Below are positions 52,850 to 61,864 of a stretch of 64,000 nucleotides of DNA, piece after piece; the stretch's first letter is position 1, and each line of letters opens with the position of its first letter. Both the position numbers and the translations under genes were made by a program. The notes below the pieces were generated by a model. That model saw only the letters and a list, made by a program, of their open reading frames with translations. It did not search any database and was not told where the DNA came from. This DNA is from Caballeronia glebae (GTDB lineage: Bacteria; Pseudomonadota; Gammaproteobacteria; Burkholderiales; Burkholderiaceae), in the NCBI RefSeq assembly GCF_001545035.1, contig NZ_FCOJ02000004.1, positions 124,001-188,000 of the forward strand, written 5' to 3'.

Positions 52850-53539
52850 ATGACGCTACATATCGGCCTGTTGTTGTTCCCGCGCGTGCAGCAACTCGAC
52901 TTGACCGGCCCCTACGACGTGTTCGCGCACATGGCCGACACGAAGGTGCATCTCGTCTGGAAGACGCGCGAGCCCGTGAGATCGAGCGCCGGCATGATCC
53001 TGACGCCCGACGCGACCTACGCCGATTGCCCCGCGCTCGACGTGCTCTGCGTGCCGGGCGGCTCGGGCGTCGGCGATCTGATGGAGGACGAGGAAACGCT
53101 CGCGTTCCTCCGTCAACAGGCGGCGGCCGCGCGTTACGTGACCTCGGTTTGTACCGGCTCGCTCGTGCTCGGCGCGGCGGGCCTGTTGCGCGGCAAGCGC
53201 GCGACGACGCACTGGGCGTATCACGATCTGCTCGCGGAACTAGGCGCGATTCCGGTCCGTGAACGCGTGGTGCGCGACGGCAATCTGTTCACGGGCGGCG
53301 GCATCACGGCGGGCATCGACTTCGCGCTGACGCTCGCGGCGGAACTCGTTGGGGAACACGAGGCGCAGGCGATCCAGTTGCAGATGGAATACGCGCCCGC
53401 GCCGCCGTTCGATTCGGGCGATCCGGAACGCGCGCCCGCCGCGGTCGTGACGGATGTGCGCGAGCGTTGCGCGCCTTCGCTGGCGGCGCGCGGCGCGATC
53501 ACCGCGCGCGTCGCGGAGCGGCTGAAATCGCATGCGTAA
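52850..53539 (+). CDS. inhA: DJ-1/PfpI family protein, isonitrile hydratase-like
   Basis: A 229-aa protein of the DJ-1 superfamily. Asp17 (QQLDLTGPYDVF) and Cys101 (VTSVCTGSLVLGAAGLL) correspond to the catalytic Asp17 and Cys101 of Pseudomonas putida isonitrile hydratase, which turns isonitriles into N-formamides. Length agrees with that enzyme (228 aa). AGGAG with 6 nt spacing. Divergent partner of the GlxA-type regulator. Confidence 0.83.
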   Translation: MTLHIGLLLFPRVQQLDLTGPYDVFAHMADTKVHLVWKTREPVRSSAGMILTPDATYADCPALDVLCVPGGSGVGDLMEDEETLAFLRQQAAAARYVTSVCTGSLVLGAAGLLRGKRATTHWAYHDLLAELGAIPVRERVVRDGNLFTGGGITAGIDFALTLAAELVGEHEAQAIQLQMEYAPAPPFDSGDPERAPAAVVTDVRERCAPSLAARGAITARVAERLKSHA

Positions 53540-53586
53540 TGCAAAATTCTCAATGCAAGATGGTTCAATGCATGCGTAATGCAAAA
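53530..53586. repeat. Short direct repeats after the isonitrile-hydratase-like gene
   Basis: GCATGCGTAATGCAAAA occurs at 53530-53546 (including the stop codon TAA) and again at 53570-53586. AATGCA occurs four times in this 57-bp stretch. It looks like a local duplication of the gene end, between two convergent genes. Confidence 0.6.
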
Positions 53587-53596
53587 CGCCAAATGA

Positions 53597-54019
53597 CTAG
53601 AACCGCTTTTGCATGAAGTAGCGCGGCTGGCCCGCGTGAAACTCGGCGAGTTCGCCGAAGGACGCGTAGCCGCAACGCGCATAGAGGGCGCGCGCAGCGG
53701 GATTGACCGTATCGAGCCACGCGGCGCGGCATCCGCGTTTTCTTGCCTCGTTCTCGGCGGCTTCCAGGGCGCGTGCGGCGAGTCCGGCGCCGCGCGCGTC
53801 CTCGCGAATCCACAGCCATTTCACGAAGAGCCAGTCCCACGCGGTGTACCCCGCGAGGCCGCCGACGAAGTCGTCATCGCGATAGAGAGAAACCACAAGA
53901 TCGCGTTGATGGCTCGGGCCGAGTTGCGCGCGGTTGAACGCGGCAAGCCCGCCCGCGACGTCGCGCTCGAAGCTCGCGTCGATCCAGTCGGTGACGGCGA
54001 GCGTGACGACGGCGGGCAT
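53597..54019 (-). CDS. GNAT family N-acetyltransferase
   Basis: A 140-aa GCN5-related acetyltransferase. The acetyl-CoA loop is REDARGAGLAARAL (about 72-85) followed by ARKRGCRAAWLDTVNPAARALYARCGY. N-terminal FVGGLAGYTAWDWLFVKWLW covers the central strands. Substrate unknown. It lies 17 bp downstream of the solute-binding-protein gene on the same strand and may be cotranscribed. Confidence 0.85.
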   Translation of the reverse strand: MPAVVTLAVTDWIDASFERDVAGGLAAFNRAQLGPSHQRDLVVSLYRDDDFVGGLAGYTAWDWLFVKWLWIREDARGAGLAARALEAAENEARKRGCRAAWLDTVNPAARALYARCGYASFGELAEFHAGQPRYFMQKRF

Positions 54020-54036
54020 CGCGAAGTGGCCTGGTT

Positions 54037-54792
54037 CTATGCGGCGGGGGCAACCGATGCCCCCTTGATGCCGTGCCGCGCGAGCGCATCCGCGACGAAG
54101 CCCGAGCGCTTCACGTCCTCCACGAACTCACGCAGATGACGCGCGGCTTCGTCGCCCCGACGCTTCGGCAAACCCATCGCCTGCTGGATCACCATGAAGC
54201 GTCCGTCGAGCAGGCGCAATCCGGACGTGCGCGCCGCATCGGATTCGAGTTGCTGCTTCACGCCCGCCGCGACTTCGAGGTTGTCGCGCACGAAGGCTTC
54301 GACCACGGCCTGCGACGACTCCGTGCGCACGATTTGCGCATGTTTGATTTCGCGCGTGAGGAAGAGATCGTAGGCGCTGCCCTTACCGACCATGATGCGA
54401 TTGCCTTCGCGATCGACATCCTCGTTGCGCGTGAGCGGCGATGCATCGCGCACGAGGTAACAGCCTTCGATCAGCACATACGGCGCGGTGAACGCGATGC
54501 CCGCGCCGCGCAGCGGATCGATCGCGAAGAAGCCGATGTCCGCGTTTTCGTTCGTGACGGCTTCGACGGACTCGGCGGCGCGGTCGAACGACGTGAAGGC
54601 GACCGGCACGCCGAGCCGCGATGCAAGCTCGCGTGCGATGTCCACCGATACGCCGCCCGGCTCGCCGCTGTCAGTGCCGGTGCTGATGCCGGTACTTATG
54701 CGATGCGCGAGGATCGGATTGCCGAGATTGATCGATGCGCGCAACGTGCCTGTCGGCGCGAAGGCGTTCAGCAAGGAAGAGGAAAGAGTCAT
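54037..54792 (-). CDS. Family 3 solute-binding-domain protein lacking a signal peptide
   Basis: A 251-aa bacterial extracellular solute-binding family 3 fold: TLRASINLGNPILAH, GGVSVDIARELASRLGVPVAFTSF, DIGFFAIDPLRGAGIAFTAPYV and GKGSAYDLFLTREIKH. The first 20 residues (MTLSSSLLNAFAPTGTLRAS) are not a signal peptide and no permease or ATPase is near, so it may be cytoplasmic and act as a sensor or enzyme rather than a transporter part. The in-frame leader upstream (to 55026) overlaps the cupin gene and has no support. Confidence 0.75.
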   Translation of the reverse strand: MTLSSSLLNAFAPTGTLRASINLGNPILAHRISTGISTGTDSGEPGGVSVDIARELASRLGVPVAFTSFDRAAESVEAVTNENADIGFFAIDPLRGAGIAFTAPYVLIEGCYLVRDASPLTRNEDVDREGNRIMVGKGSAYDLFLTREIKHAQIVRTESSQAVVEAFVRDNLEVAAGVKQQLESDAARTSGLRLLDGRFMVIQQAMGLPKRRGDEAARHLREFVEDVKRSGFVADALARHGIKGASVAPAA

Positions 54793-54880
54793 GGCATTCG
54801 TCGATCGTTGATGAGGCATGGCGACACGAGCAATCCGATGCAGAATACGCGAACCGCAACCGCTCTGCCAAAGGAACGAC

Positions 54881-55390
54881 ATGCATCGCGAACGCATCGA
54901 CAGCCGCGAATTGATCCAGCGTCTGAAACTCGAACCGCATCCCGAAGGCGGATTCTTCCGCGAGACGTATCGCGCGCGCGGCAACGTCGTGCGCGAAAAC
55001 GAAGGCGATGCGCGCTCGGCATCCACCGCGATTTATTTTCTGCTTTGCGATGGCGCGCATTCGGCATGGCATCGCATTCGTTCCGATGAGCTCTGGCACT
55101 TCTATGCAGGCGACCCGATCGACGTGCATGTGCTCGACGCGAACGGATCGCTCGTCACGCATCGGCTCGGCAACGCGCTCGATCACGCGGATACGGTGTT
55201 TCAGGCCGTCGTCGAAGCGGGCAACTGGTTCGCGGCCGAATGCCACGATGCACAGGGCGCGGCGCTCGTCGGTTGCACGGTCGCGCCGGGCTTTGAGTTC
55301 AGCGAGTTCGAACTCGCCGCGCCGGGCACGCTCGAAGCGCGCTATCCGCAACATCGCGAACTCATCGAACGCCTGAACCCCGAAGTATGA
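54881..55390 (+). CDS. Cupin_5 (DUF985) protein
   Basis: A 169-aa protein with the DUF985 pattern LIQRLKLEPHPEGGFFRETY, STAIYFLL, HRIRSDELWHFYAGDP and VAPGFEFSEFEL. The family has a double-stranded beta-helix; the histidines could bind metal. AAGGAA with 5 nt spacing. Divergent from the solute-binding-domain gene. Function unknown. Confidence 0.87.
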   Translation: MHRERIDSRELIQRLKLEPHPEGGFFRETYRARGNVVRENEGDARSASTAIYFLLCDGAHSAWHRIRSDELWHFYAGDPIDVHVLDANGSLVTHRLGNALDHADTVFQAVVEAGNWFAAECHDAQGAALVGCTVAPGFEFSEFELAAPGTLEARYPQHRELIERLNPEV

Positions 55391-55451
55391 CGATACGCGC
55401 ACGACTGCGGTTATCATCGCGCGCATCGTCGATAACAACACAAGGTCAGAC

Positions 55452-56234
55452 ATGAGCGCAGTGCGCCGCGGCATTCAATCGATCGAAGTAGGCGGAGCGC
55501 TCCTGCGCGCGCTCGTGGATCATGGCGGCCCGATGCTCCTCGGCGATCTCGCGAAGAAGGCCGGCATGCCGTCGGCGAAGGCGCATCCGTATCTCGTGTC
55601 GTATGGCAATCTCGGCTTGATTCAGCAAGACCCGGCGACGGGCCGCTATGAACTCGGGCCGTTCGCGTTGCAGATGGGTCTGATCAGTTTGCAGCGCGTC
55701 GATCCGGTGCGCCTCGCGATCGCGGAAGTAGCGAAGATGATGCCGCGTATCGAGCATACGGTCGCGCTCGCGAGCGCGGGCAGCTATGGGCCGACCATCG
55801 TTCACATTCAGCAGGCGAGCGTGCCCATTCACGTGACAATGCGCACGGGCACGGTAATGTCGCTGCTGCAGACCGCGACAGGCCGCGCGTTCGCCGCCTA
55901 CCTGCCGCCGATGACCGTCGATGCGCTCGTCGCAATCGAGCGCGCGGGCGCGTTGCAAGTCGGCGCCCAACGTCGGGATTACACGCGCGGGCAGATCGAC
56001 GCGATGCTCGCCGAAGTGCGCGAGCACGGTATCGCGCGAGCCATCGACGAACCCGTCGCCGGCATCGGCGCATTGAGCGCGCCGGTGTTCGATCACACGC
56101 GCAATATCGTGCTCGCGATCACGGCGATCGGCCCGAGTGGGTCGTTCGACGGCGCGTGGAACGGCGACATCGCAATGGCGCTGCACGCGTGCGCGCAACG
56201 CGTATCGAAGATGCTCGGCTTCGTCTCCGTCTGA
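55452..56234 (+). CDS. IclR-family transcriptional regulator
   Basis: A 260-aa IclR protein: winged HTH at 1-70 (GGPMLLGDLAKKAGMPSAKA, YLVSYGNLGLIQQDPATGRY) and effector domain 80-255 (SLLQTATGRAFAAYL, GIARAIDEPVAGIGALSAPVF). AAGGTCAG upstream. Its position before the flavin hydroxylase-DUF2783 pair makes control of that pair plausible, though a lipoprotein gene on the other strand lies between. Confidence 0.88.
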   Translation: MSAVRRGIQSIEVGGALLRALVDHGGPMLLGDLAKKAGMPSAKAHPYLVSYGNLGLIQQDPATGRYELGPFALQMGLISLQRVDPVRLAIAEVAKMMPRIEHTVALASAGSYGPTIVHIQQASVPIHVTMRTGTVMSLLQTATGRAFAAYLPPMTVDALVAIERAGALQVGAQRRDYTRGQIDAMLAEVREHGIARAIDEPVAGIGALSAPVFDHTRNIVLAITAIGPSGSFDGAWNGDIAMALHACAQRVSKMLGFVSV

Positions 56235-56253
56235 GCGAATCGAAGCCTCGCGC

Positions 56254-56469
56254 TCAGACCGGCCGCCAGTGTCCCGGCACCCACTGCCAGTGGTTGCCTT
56301 CCCATCGATAGCGCCCCTTCACCCAGCGATACCCCGTCGCGGGCGGCGGCGGCATGACTTCCGCCACGGGCGCGGGCTGCGGCGGCCGCGCGGGTTCGAC
56401 GACGCAACCCGACAACAGCACGCCCGCGGTCATCGCGCTGACCAGCATCAGTGAAGCCTTCGCTTTCAT
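56254..56469 (-). CDS. Small lipoprotein with YXWGXW-like repeats
   Basis: A 71-aa lipoprotein. Signal peptide with lipobox VLLSGC (Cys22), then a Pro-rich segment and a C-terminal Trp/Tyr/Arg-rich region (YRWVKGRYRWEGNHWQWVP then GHW), matching YXWGXW-repeat lipoproteins. GAGGA upstream of the ATG at 56469; a much longer frame exists but has no ribosome site. Probably an outer-membrane or cell-wall protein; function unknown. Confidence 0.8.
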   Translation of the reverse strand: MKAKASLMLVSAMTAGVLLSGCVVEPARPPQPAPVAEVMPPPPATGYRWVKGRYRWEGNHWQWVPGHWRPV

Positions 56470-56564
56470 ACGTTTTCGTCCTCTAATGTTCATATGGGAT
56501 TTCACGGCATTCGGCCGCCGTATCCTTTGAACGTTCGTTTCGCCGGAGAACCGTCGCACGCGCT

Positions 56565-56607
56565 TGTAAGTGGATGTAAGCGGATGTAAACGCGGGCGTT
56601 CCCGCGT
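56565..56607. promoter_or_regulatory. Three TGTAA direct repeats at 10-bp spacing plus hairpin
   Basis: TGTAA occurs at 56565, 56575 and 56585 (core GGATGTAAG), then ACGCGGG-CGTT-CCCGCGT forms a 7-bp hairpin at 56590-56607. Tandem repeats in phase with the helix are typical for OmpR/PhoB-type regulators. The site lies about 100 bp upstream of the lipoprotein start. Confidence 0.45.
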
Positions 56608-56742
56608 CTGGATACGGGTAAACGTAGATTCAACATTATAAAACCACTTGTACAATGATGAACAGATAACCACCAATGAAGTGATTGCACCGAGCCAGAC
56701 GTCTTGCGAAGACGAGAAAAGCTCGACGATGGAGACGATCGA

Positions 56743-58422
56743 ATGTCCGTGAATTACGCCAGTCTGCGTTTCGAATATGAGCGCGCGCCCGATCACGATG
56801 CGCCCGCGTCATCGCCTTATCCCGTTGCCATAGTCGGCGCAGGTCCGGTCGGGCTGGCCACGGCCATCGATCTCGCGCAGCAGGGCGTGCGCACCGTGCT
56901 GCTCGACAACGACGACACCGTGTCGACCGGCTCGCGCGCGATCTGCTTCGCCAAGCGCACGCTGGAAATTTTCGATCGCCTCGGCTGCGGCGACAGGATG
57001 ATCGAGAAGGGCGTGAGCTGGAATGTCGGCAAGGTGTTTCTGCAGGAAGATCTCGTCTACACGTTCAATCTGCTGCCGGAAACAGGGCACTCGCGGCCCG
57101 CGTTCATCAACTTGCAGCAGTACTACGTCGAAGGCTTTCTCGCCGAACGCGCGAAGCAACTGGAGCCACTGCAGATGCGCTGGAAGAGCAATGTGATCGG
57201 CGTGACGCAGCATGAAGATCACGTCGAGTTACAGGTCGAAACGCCCGATGGCGTGTATCCGCTCAAGGCGCAATACGTGGTGGCCGCCGACGGATCTCGC
57301 AGCGCCATGCGCAAGCTTCTCGGTCTCGACAGTCACGGCCGCACGTTCAAGGACCGCTTCCTGATCGCCGACGTGAAGATGAAGGCGCCGTTTCCAACCG
57401 AACGCTGGTTCTGGTTCGATCCGCCGTTCCATCGCAATCAGTCGGTGCTGCTGCATCGTCAGCCGGACAATGTGTGGCGCATCGATTTTCAGCTCGGCTG
57501 GGACGCGGACCCGGTCGCGGAAAAACAGCCCGAGCGCGTGATTCCGCGTGTGAAGGCGTTGCTCGGCGAAGACGCGGAATTCGAGCTGGAATGGGTGAGC
57601 GTCTACACGTTCTCGTGTCTGCGCATGGATGACTTCAGGCACGGGCGCGTCATTTTCGCGGGCGATTGCGCGCATGGCGTGTCGCCGTTCGGCGCGCGCG
57701 GCGCGAATAGCGGCGTGCAGGACGCGGACAATCTCGCGTGGAAGCTGAAGCTCGTCGTGAACGGCGATGCGCCGCACACGCTGCTGGACACCTACGCGTC
57801 CGAGCGCGAATACGCCGCCGATGAAAACATCCTCAACTCGACGCGCGCCACCGACTTCATCACGCCAAAGAGCGCGGTTTCACGGCTCTTTCGCGATGCG
57901 ACGCTCAATCTCGCGAAGGATTGCGCGTTCGCGCGGCGCATGGCGAACAGCGGACGGCTTTCGGTGCCCGCGGTGCTGCGCGATTCGACGCTCAATACGC
58001 CCGACAAGGAAGGCGATGTCTTCAACAGCGCGATGCTTCCCGGCGCGCCATGCGTCGATGCGCCCGTGCGCGTCGATGACCGTGATGCGTGGCTCTTGCC
58101 GCAGACGCACGGAGGCGCGTTCACGGGCATCTATTTCTGCGGGCTGGGGCATGGCCCCGAAGTCTGCGCGCAAAGTCTGGCTGGCTTGTCGAACGGGTCA
58201 CTGCCGGTGCGCGCGCTGATCGTCGTGCCCAGAGGCATGATGTGCACGGTGCCCGGCGTAACGGTGGTGGAGGACGTGGAAGGCATGGTCGCCCATCGCT
58301 TCGATGCGCGGCCCGGCACGTTCTATCTGCTGCGTCCCGATCAACACGTGTGCGCGCGCTGGCGCGCCTTCGACGCCGCATCGGTGACGGCGGCGCTCAA
58401 GCGTGCAACCTGCAACGGATGA
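56743..58422 (+). CDS. FAD-dependent aromatic hydroxylase (PheA/MhpA type)
   Basis: A 559-aa class A flavoprotein monooxygenase. The FAD motifs are VAIVGAGPVGLATAIDLAQQG (about 28), DG at ADGSRSAMR (about 185) and GDCAHGVSPFGARGANSGVQDADNLAWKLKLV (about 310). A thioredoxin-like C-terminal domain (about 440-555) is as in 3-hydroxyphenylpropionate-type hydroxylases. Substrate unknown. GGAG at 8 nt supports 56743. It overlaps the DUF2783 gene by ATGA. Confidence 0.87.
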   Translation: MSVNYASLRFEYERAPDHDAPASSPYPVAIVGAGPVGLATAIDLAQQGVRTVLLDNDDTVSTGSRAICFAKRTLEIFDRLGCGDRMIEKGVSWNVGKVFLQEDLVYTFNLLPETGHSRPAFINLQQYYVEGFLAERAKQLEPLQMRWKSNVIGVTQHEDHVELQVETPDGVYPLKAQYVVAADGSRSAMRKLLGLDSHGRTFKDRFLIADVKMKAPFPTERWFWFDPPFHRNQSVLLHRQPDNVWRIDFQLGWDADPVAEKQPERVIPRVKALLGEDAEFELEWVSVYTFSCLRMDDFRHGRVIFAGDCAHGVSPFGARGANSGVQDADNLAWKLKLVVNGDAPHTLLDTYASEREYAADENILNSTRATDFITPKSAVSRLFRDATLNLAKDCAFARRMANSGRLSVPAVLRDSTLNTPDKEGDVFNSAMLPGAPCVDAPVRVDDRDAWLLPQTHGGAFTGIYFCGLGHGPEVCAQSLAGLSNGSLPVRALIVVPRGMMCTVPGVTVVEDVEGMVAHRFDARPGTFYLLRPDQHVCARWRAFDAASVTAALKRATCNG

Positions 58423-58631
58423 CGAATCGTATGAAGCTCAATCTCGAACTGAATATCGCGGATCACGATGCGTTCTACGAGCGCCTCATCAATACGCACG
58501 ATGGCCTCTCCGACGAAGCCAGCCAGATGCTCAACGCGAAGCTCGTGTTGCTGCTCGCGAATCACATCGGCGACAGCGACGTGTTGCACGAAGCGCTGGC
58601 GATGGCGCGTCACGGCCTCGCCGCGAGCTGA
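58419..58631 (+). CDS. DUF2783 domain protein
   Basis: A 70-aa acidic helical protein ([20 protein letters not shown] preceded by [23 protein letters not shown]) of the DUF2783 family, which is nearly always found next to FAD-dependent hydroxylases. It starts in the stop codon of the hydroxylase (ATGA). An ATG four codons further also fits. Likely an accessory protein of the monooxygenase; its last 22 bp overlap the convergent mobB. Confidence 0.85.
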   Translation: MTNRMKLNLELNIADHDAFYERLINTHDGLSDEASQMLNAKLVLLLANHIGDSDVLHEALAMARHGLAAS

Positions 58632-59152
58632 TCGTTCAGTGCGATGCCCATGCGCTCGCAGATGAACGCGCCGATGCTTGCGATGTCGTTCAGATCGAGC
58701 ATCGGCAAGGTCGACTCGATCGCGGCGGCATCGTTGGTTGCAATTGCAACTATCTCCACGTCGGTCTTATAGAGCGGATCGAGGCCCGCCGAAGGCCGCA
58801 CGACTTCGAGCCGTGGCATCGGTTCGCGCGCGAATCCTTCAACGATCACGAGATCCGCGTCCGATAGCCGCGCGGCCAATTCGCTTAGCGGCGGCTCCGC
58901 GTCGCCGTTCAACTCACGCACGATCGCATAACGGAATGGCGATGTGATCAGCACTTCTCCCGCGCCCGCGCGACGAAAGCGCGCACTGTCCTTGCCCGGC
59001 GGCTCGAACTCGATCGAGTGATGACTATGCTTGATGACGTTGACGGTGATGCCGCGTGCGCGCAGCCACGGCAGAAGCGCTTCGATCAACGTGGTCTTGC
59101 CCTGGCCCGAGCGGCCCGAAATGCCGAAGAGCGGCGGATGACGCGTGTTCAT
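58610..59152 (-). CDS. mobB: Molybdopterin-guanine dinucleotide biosynthesis protein MobB
   Basis: A 180-aa P-loop GTPase-like protein: Walker [11 protein letters not shown] (13-22), [26 protein letters not shown], and [20 protein letters not shown]. MobB assists MobA in attaching GMP to molybdopterin. mobA is not in the window. The gene overlaps the convergent DUF2783 gene. Confidence 0.92.
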   Translation of the reverse strand: MNTRHPPLFGISGRSGQGKTTLIEALLPWLRARGITVNVIKHSHHSIEFEPPGKDSARFRRAGAGEVLITSPFRYAIVRELNGDAEPPLSELAARLSDADLVIVEGFAREPMPRLEVVRPSAGLDPLYKTDVEIVAIATNDAAAIESTLPMLDLNDIASIGAFICERMGIALNDQLAARP

Positions 59153-59335
59153 GCGAATGGTCGGCTGATTGTTCTGGTTTCGATCAGGCGAGTTTAACGG
59201 GTCGATGGCGAGCGGGGAGAAATCGCGCTATCGTCGGGCATTGCCTTTGCGGCAGTTCAACCTTTCGCGCAAGAGCAGGATTCCGACCCCATCGGTCAAT
59301 CGCGCGCGAGGCTCAGCAATCAAAGGATCTCCGAC

Positions 59336-61858
59336 ATGGCTGAAGACAATCCCAGCACCGCTATCGCACCGCAGCAGTTCTCCATCGACGTGATGCTCGA
59401 AAAATATGCCAAGGGCGACGAGGCCCGCGTCGACGATATTTATCGCCGTGTGGCGCGCGGTGTCGCGCAGGCCGAGCCGAAAGAAACGCGCGCGAAGATC
59501 GAAGCGGAGTTCGTCGATAACTTCAAGCGCGGCGCGCTCGGCGCGGGTCGCATCATGAGCGCTGCGGGCGCGGGCATCGACGCGACGCTCATCAACTGTT
59601 TCGTGCAGCCGGTCGGCGACGCGATACAAGGCGTCGACAGCAACGGTTTGCCGGGCATCTACGTGGCGCTGTTGCAGTCGGCCGAGACGATGCGTCGCGG
59701 TGGCGGCGTCGGCTATAACTTTTCCGCGATCCGTCCGCGAGGCGCGCGCGTGCATTCCACGGGATCGGCTGCATCGGGACCGTGCAGCTACATGGATGTG
59801 TTCGACGCTTCGTGCCGCACGGTCGAAAGCGCCGGCGCGCGGCGCGGTGCGCAGATGGGCATTCTCGATTGCTCGCATCCCGATCTGCTCGAATTCATCG
59901 CGGCGAAACATACGAAAGGGCGCTGGAACAATTTCAACGTATCGGTCGCCGTGACCGACGAGTTCATGCAGGCCGTCGCCGATGACGCGCAGTGGCAACT
60001 CGTGCACAAAGCCGAGCCATCGCCCGCGCAACGCGCAGCGGGAGACATCCATCAGCGCGACGACGGCTTGTGGGTCTATCGCGAGGTGCGGGCACGCGAA
60101 GTGTGGAACACGATCATGCGCTCGACCTACGATGTCGCGGAGCCGGGCGTCGTGTTCATGTCGCGCATGAACGATGACAACAACCTGCGCGCTATCGAAG
60201 CGATCCGCGCCACCAATCCATGCGGCGAGCAGCCGCTACCCGCATACGGTTGCTGCAATCTCGGCCCGCTCAATCTCACGCGCTTCGTGCGCGACCCGTT
60301 CGCGCAGATGCGTGGCGGCGCGCCTTCGTTCGACTGGGTCGGCCTCGCGCGCACCACGCGCACGCAAGTGCGATTCCTCGACGATGTGCTCGACGTCACG
60401 CTCTGGCCGCTCGAAGAACAGGCGCGCGAAGCGGCGGCCAAGCGGCGCATCGGCGTGGGCTTCACGGGCCTGGGCGATGCGCTCGTGATGCTCGGGCTGC
60501 GTTACGACGTGCAGGAAGGGCGCGACTTCGCCGCGCGCGTCGCCCGCACGATGCGCGATGAAGCGTATCGCGCTTCTGTCGAGCTAGCGAACGAGCGCGG
60601 CAAGTTTCCGCTCTTCGATGCAAAGGGTTATCTGGAAGAGGGCACGTTCGCCTCGCGCTTGCCGGATGACATCAAGAGCGCGATCCGCGAGCACGGCATC
60701 CGCAATAGTCATCTGCTCTCCATTGCGCCGACGGGAACCGTGAGTCTCGCGTTCGCGGACAACGCATCGAATGGCGTCGAGCCTGCGTTCTCGTGGACAT
60801 ATCAGCGCACCAAGCGCATGGCGGACGGCTCGCGTCAGACCTTCGCTGTCGAAGATCACGCGTATCGGCTCTATCGTGAGATGGGCGGCGATGTGAACGC
60901 GTTGCCCGAGTACTTCGTGAGCGCGCTGGAAATGTCCGCGCACGATCACATGGAAATGATGGCGGCGGTGCAGCCCTTCGTCGATACGTCGATCTCGAAG
61001 ACCGTGAACGTGCCCGCCGATTATCCGTTCGACAAGTTCCAGGACCTCTATTTCGAAGCATGGCGGCGCGGCTTGAAAGGGCTTGCGACGTATCGCCCGA
61101 ACGAGACCTTGGGCGCGGTGCTGTCCGTTACGCCCGCGCAAACGCCGAGCGACTCGCCCGACCCCGAGCTCGATCTCGATCCGCTGCGCATCGCGATCGA
61201 TCATCGGCCGAGAGGCGCGTTGCCCGCGATCATCGAGAAGGTCGAATATCTGACGCAGGCGGGGAAGAAGTCGCTTTATCTCGCGGTGTCGTTCATTGAA
61301 GTGACGGGACGTATCGCGGGCGAGGACGTGACGATCGAACGGCCTATCGAGTTCTTTATTCCCACGGGGCAGCGCGACGAATCACAGCAATGGATCACGG
61401 CGACGATGCGCTCGATCTCGCTGGCTGCACGCGGCGGCTTCGCGGCGCGCACGCTTCAGGACATGCGCAAGGTGTCGTGGGATCGGGGACAAGTGCGTCT
61501 CGGCGATGTCGAACGGCTCGATGGACACCGCAGTCCGCGCTGGCACGATTCGGAAGTGGCCGCGCTAGCTTATGCGATCCAGCAGATTCTTTATCGACGC
61601 GGTTTTCTCGATGCAGAAGGCAACCAGGTACCGTCGCGCGTGCTTGCGCGCAAGGGCGCCGATAGCGCGCCGCATCCGGTAGCTGTAGCCGATGAACGCG
61701 ATGAAATATCCGAGGGTGCCGCGCAAGGCGAAATCGATCCACATAGCCTTCCCCTGATGCACGGCGTTAAATGCGCGACATGCGGCGCCAATGCGGTGAT
61801 TCGCAAGGACGGCTGCGACTTCTGCACGGCATGCGGCGAAATCGGCGCGTGCGGTTGA
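59336..61858 (+). CDS. nrdJ: Class II (adenosylcobalamin-dependent) ribonucleoside-diphosphate reductase
   Basis: An 840-aa alpha-only reductase. Conserved residues: Cys88 (LINCFVQ) and Cys306/Cys307 (GCCNLGPLN) around the active site, thiyl-bearing Cys296 with Glu298 (NPCGEQPLP), and FMSRMNDDNNL. A C-terminal zinc-ribbon-like tail (CATCGANAV, CDFCTACGEIGACG) supplies the shuttle cysteines. It reduces NDPs with or without oxygen using B12. AAGGA 8 nt upstream. No B12 riboswitch or NrdR box was recognised in the 183-bp leader. Confidence 0.9.
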   Translation: MAEDNPSTAIAPQQFSIDVMLEKYAKGDEARVDDIYRRVARGVAQAEPKETRAKIEAEFVDNFKRGALGAGRIMSAAGAGIDATLINCFVQPVGDAIQGVDSNGLPGIYVALLQSAETMRRGGGVGYNFSAIRPRGARVHSTGSAASGPCSYMDVFDASCRTVESAGARRGAQMGILDCSHPDLLEFIAAKHTKGRWNNFNVSVAVTDEFMQAVADDAQWQLVHKAEPSPAQRAAGDIHQRDDGLWVYREVRAREVWNTIMRSTYDVAEPGVVFMSRMNDDNNLRAIEAIRATNPCGEQPLPAYGCCNLGPLNLTRFVRDPFAQMRGGAPSFDWVGLARTTRTQVRFLDDVLDVTLWPLEEQAREAAAKRRIGVGFTGLGDALVMLGLRYDVQEGRDFAARVARTMRDEAYRASVELANERGKFPLFDAKGYLEEGTFASRLPDDIKSAIREHGIRNSHLLSIAPTGTVSLAFADNASNGVEPAFSWTYQRTKRMADGSRQTFAVEDHAYRLYREMGGDVNALPEYFVSALEMSAHDHMEMMAAVQPFVDTSISKTVNVPADYPFDKFQDLYFEAWRRGLKGLATYRPNETLGAVLSVTPAQTPSDSPDPELDLDPLRIAIDHRPRGALPAIIEKVEYLTQAGKKSLYLAVSFIEVTGRIAGEDVTIERPIEFFIPTGQRDESQQWITATMRSISLAARGGFAARTLQDMRKVSWDRGQVRLGDVERLDGHRSPRWHDSEVAALAYAIQQILYRRGFLDAEGNQVPSRVLARKGADSAPHPVAVADERDEISEGAAQGEIDPHSLPLMHGVKCATCGANAVIRKDGCDFCTACGEIGACG

Positions 61859-61864
61859 GTTGAA

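Noticed and set aside
53530-53586. CRISPR-like repeat
   Set aside because: Only two 17-bp copies plus a short hexamer; no spacer array and no cas genes.
59153-59335. B12 riboswitch or NrdR box before the class II reductase
   Set aside because: No B12-box-like sequence or ACACwATATATwGTGT-type element could be seen in the leader.
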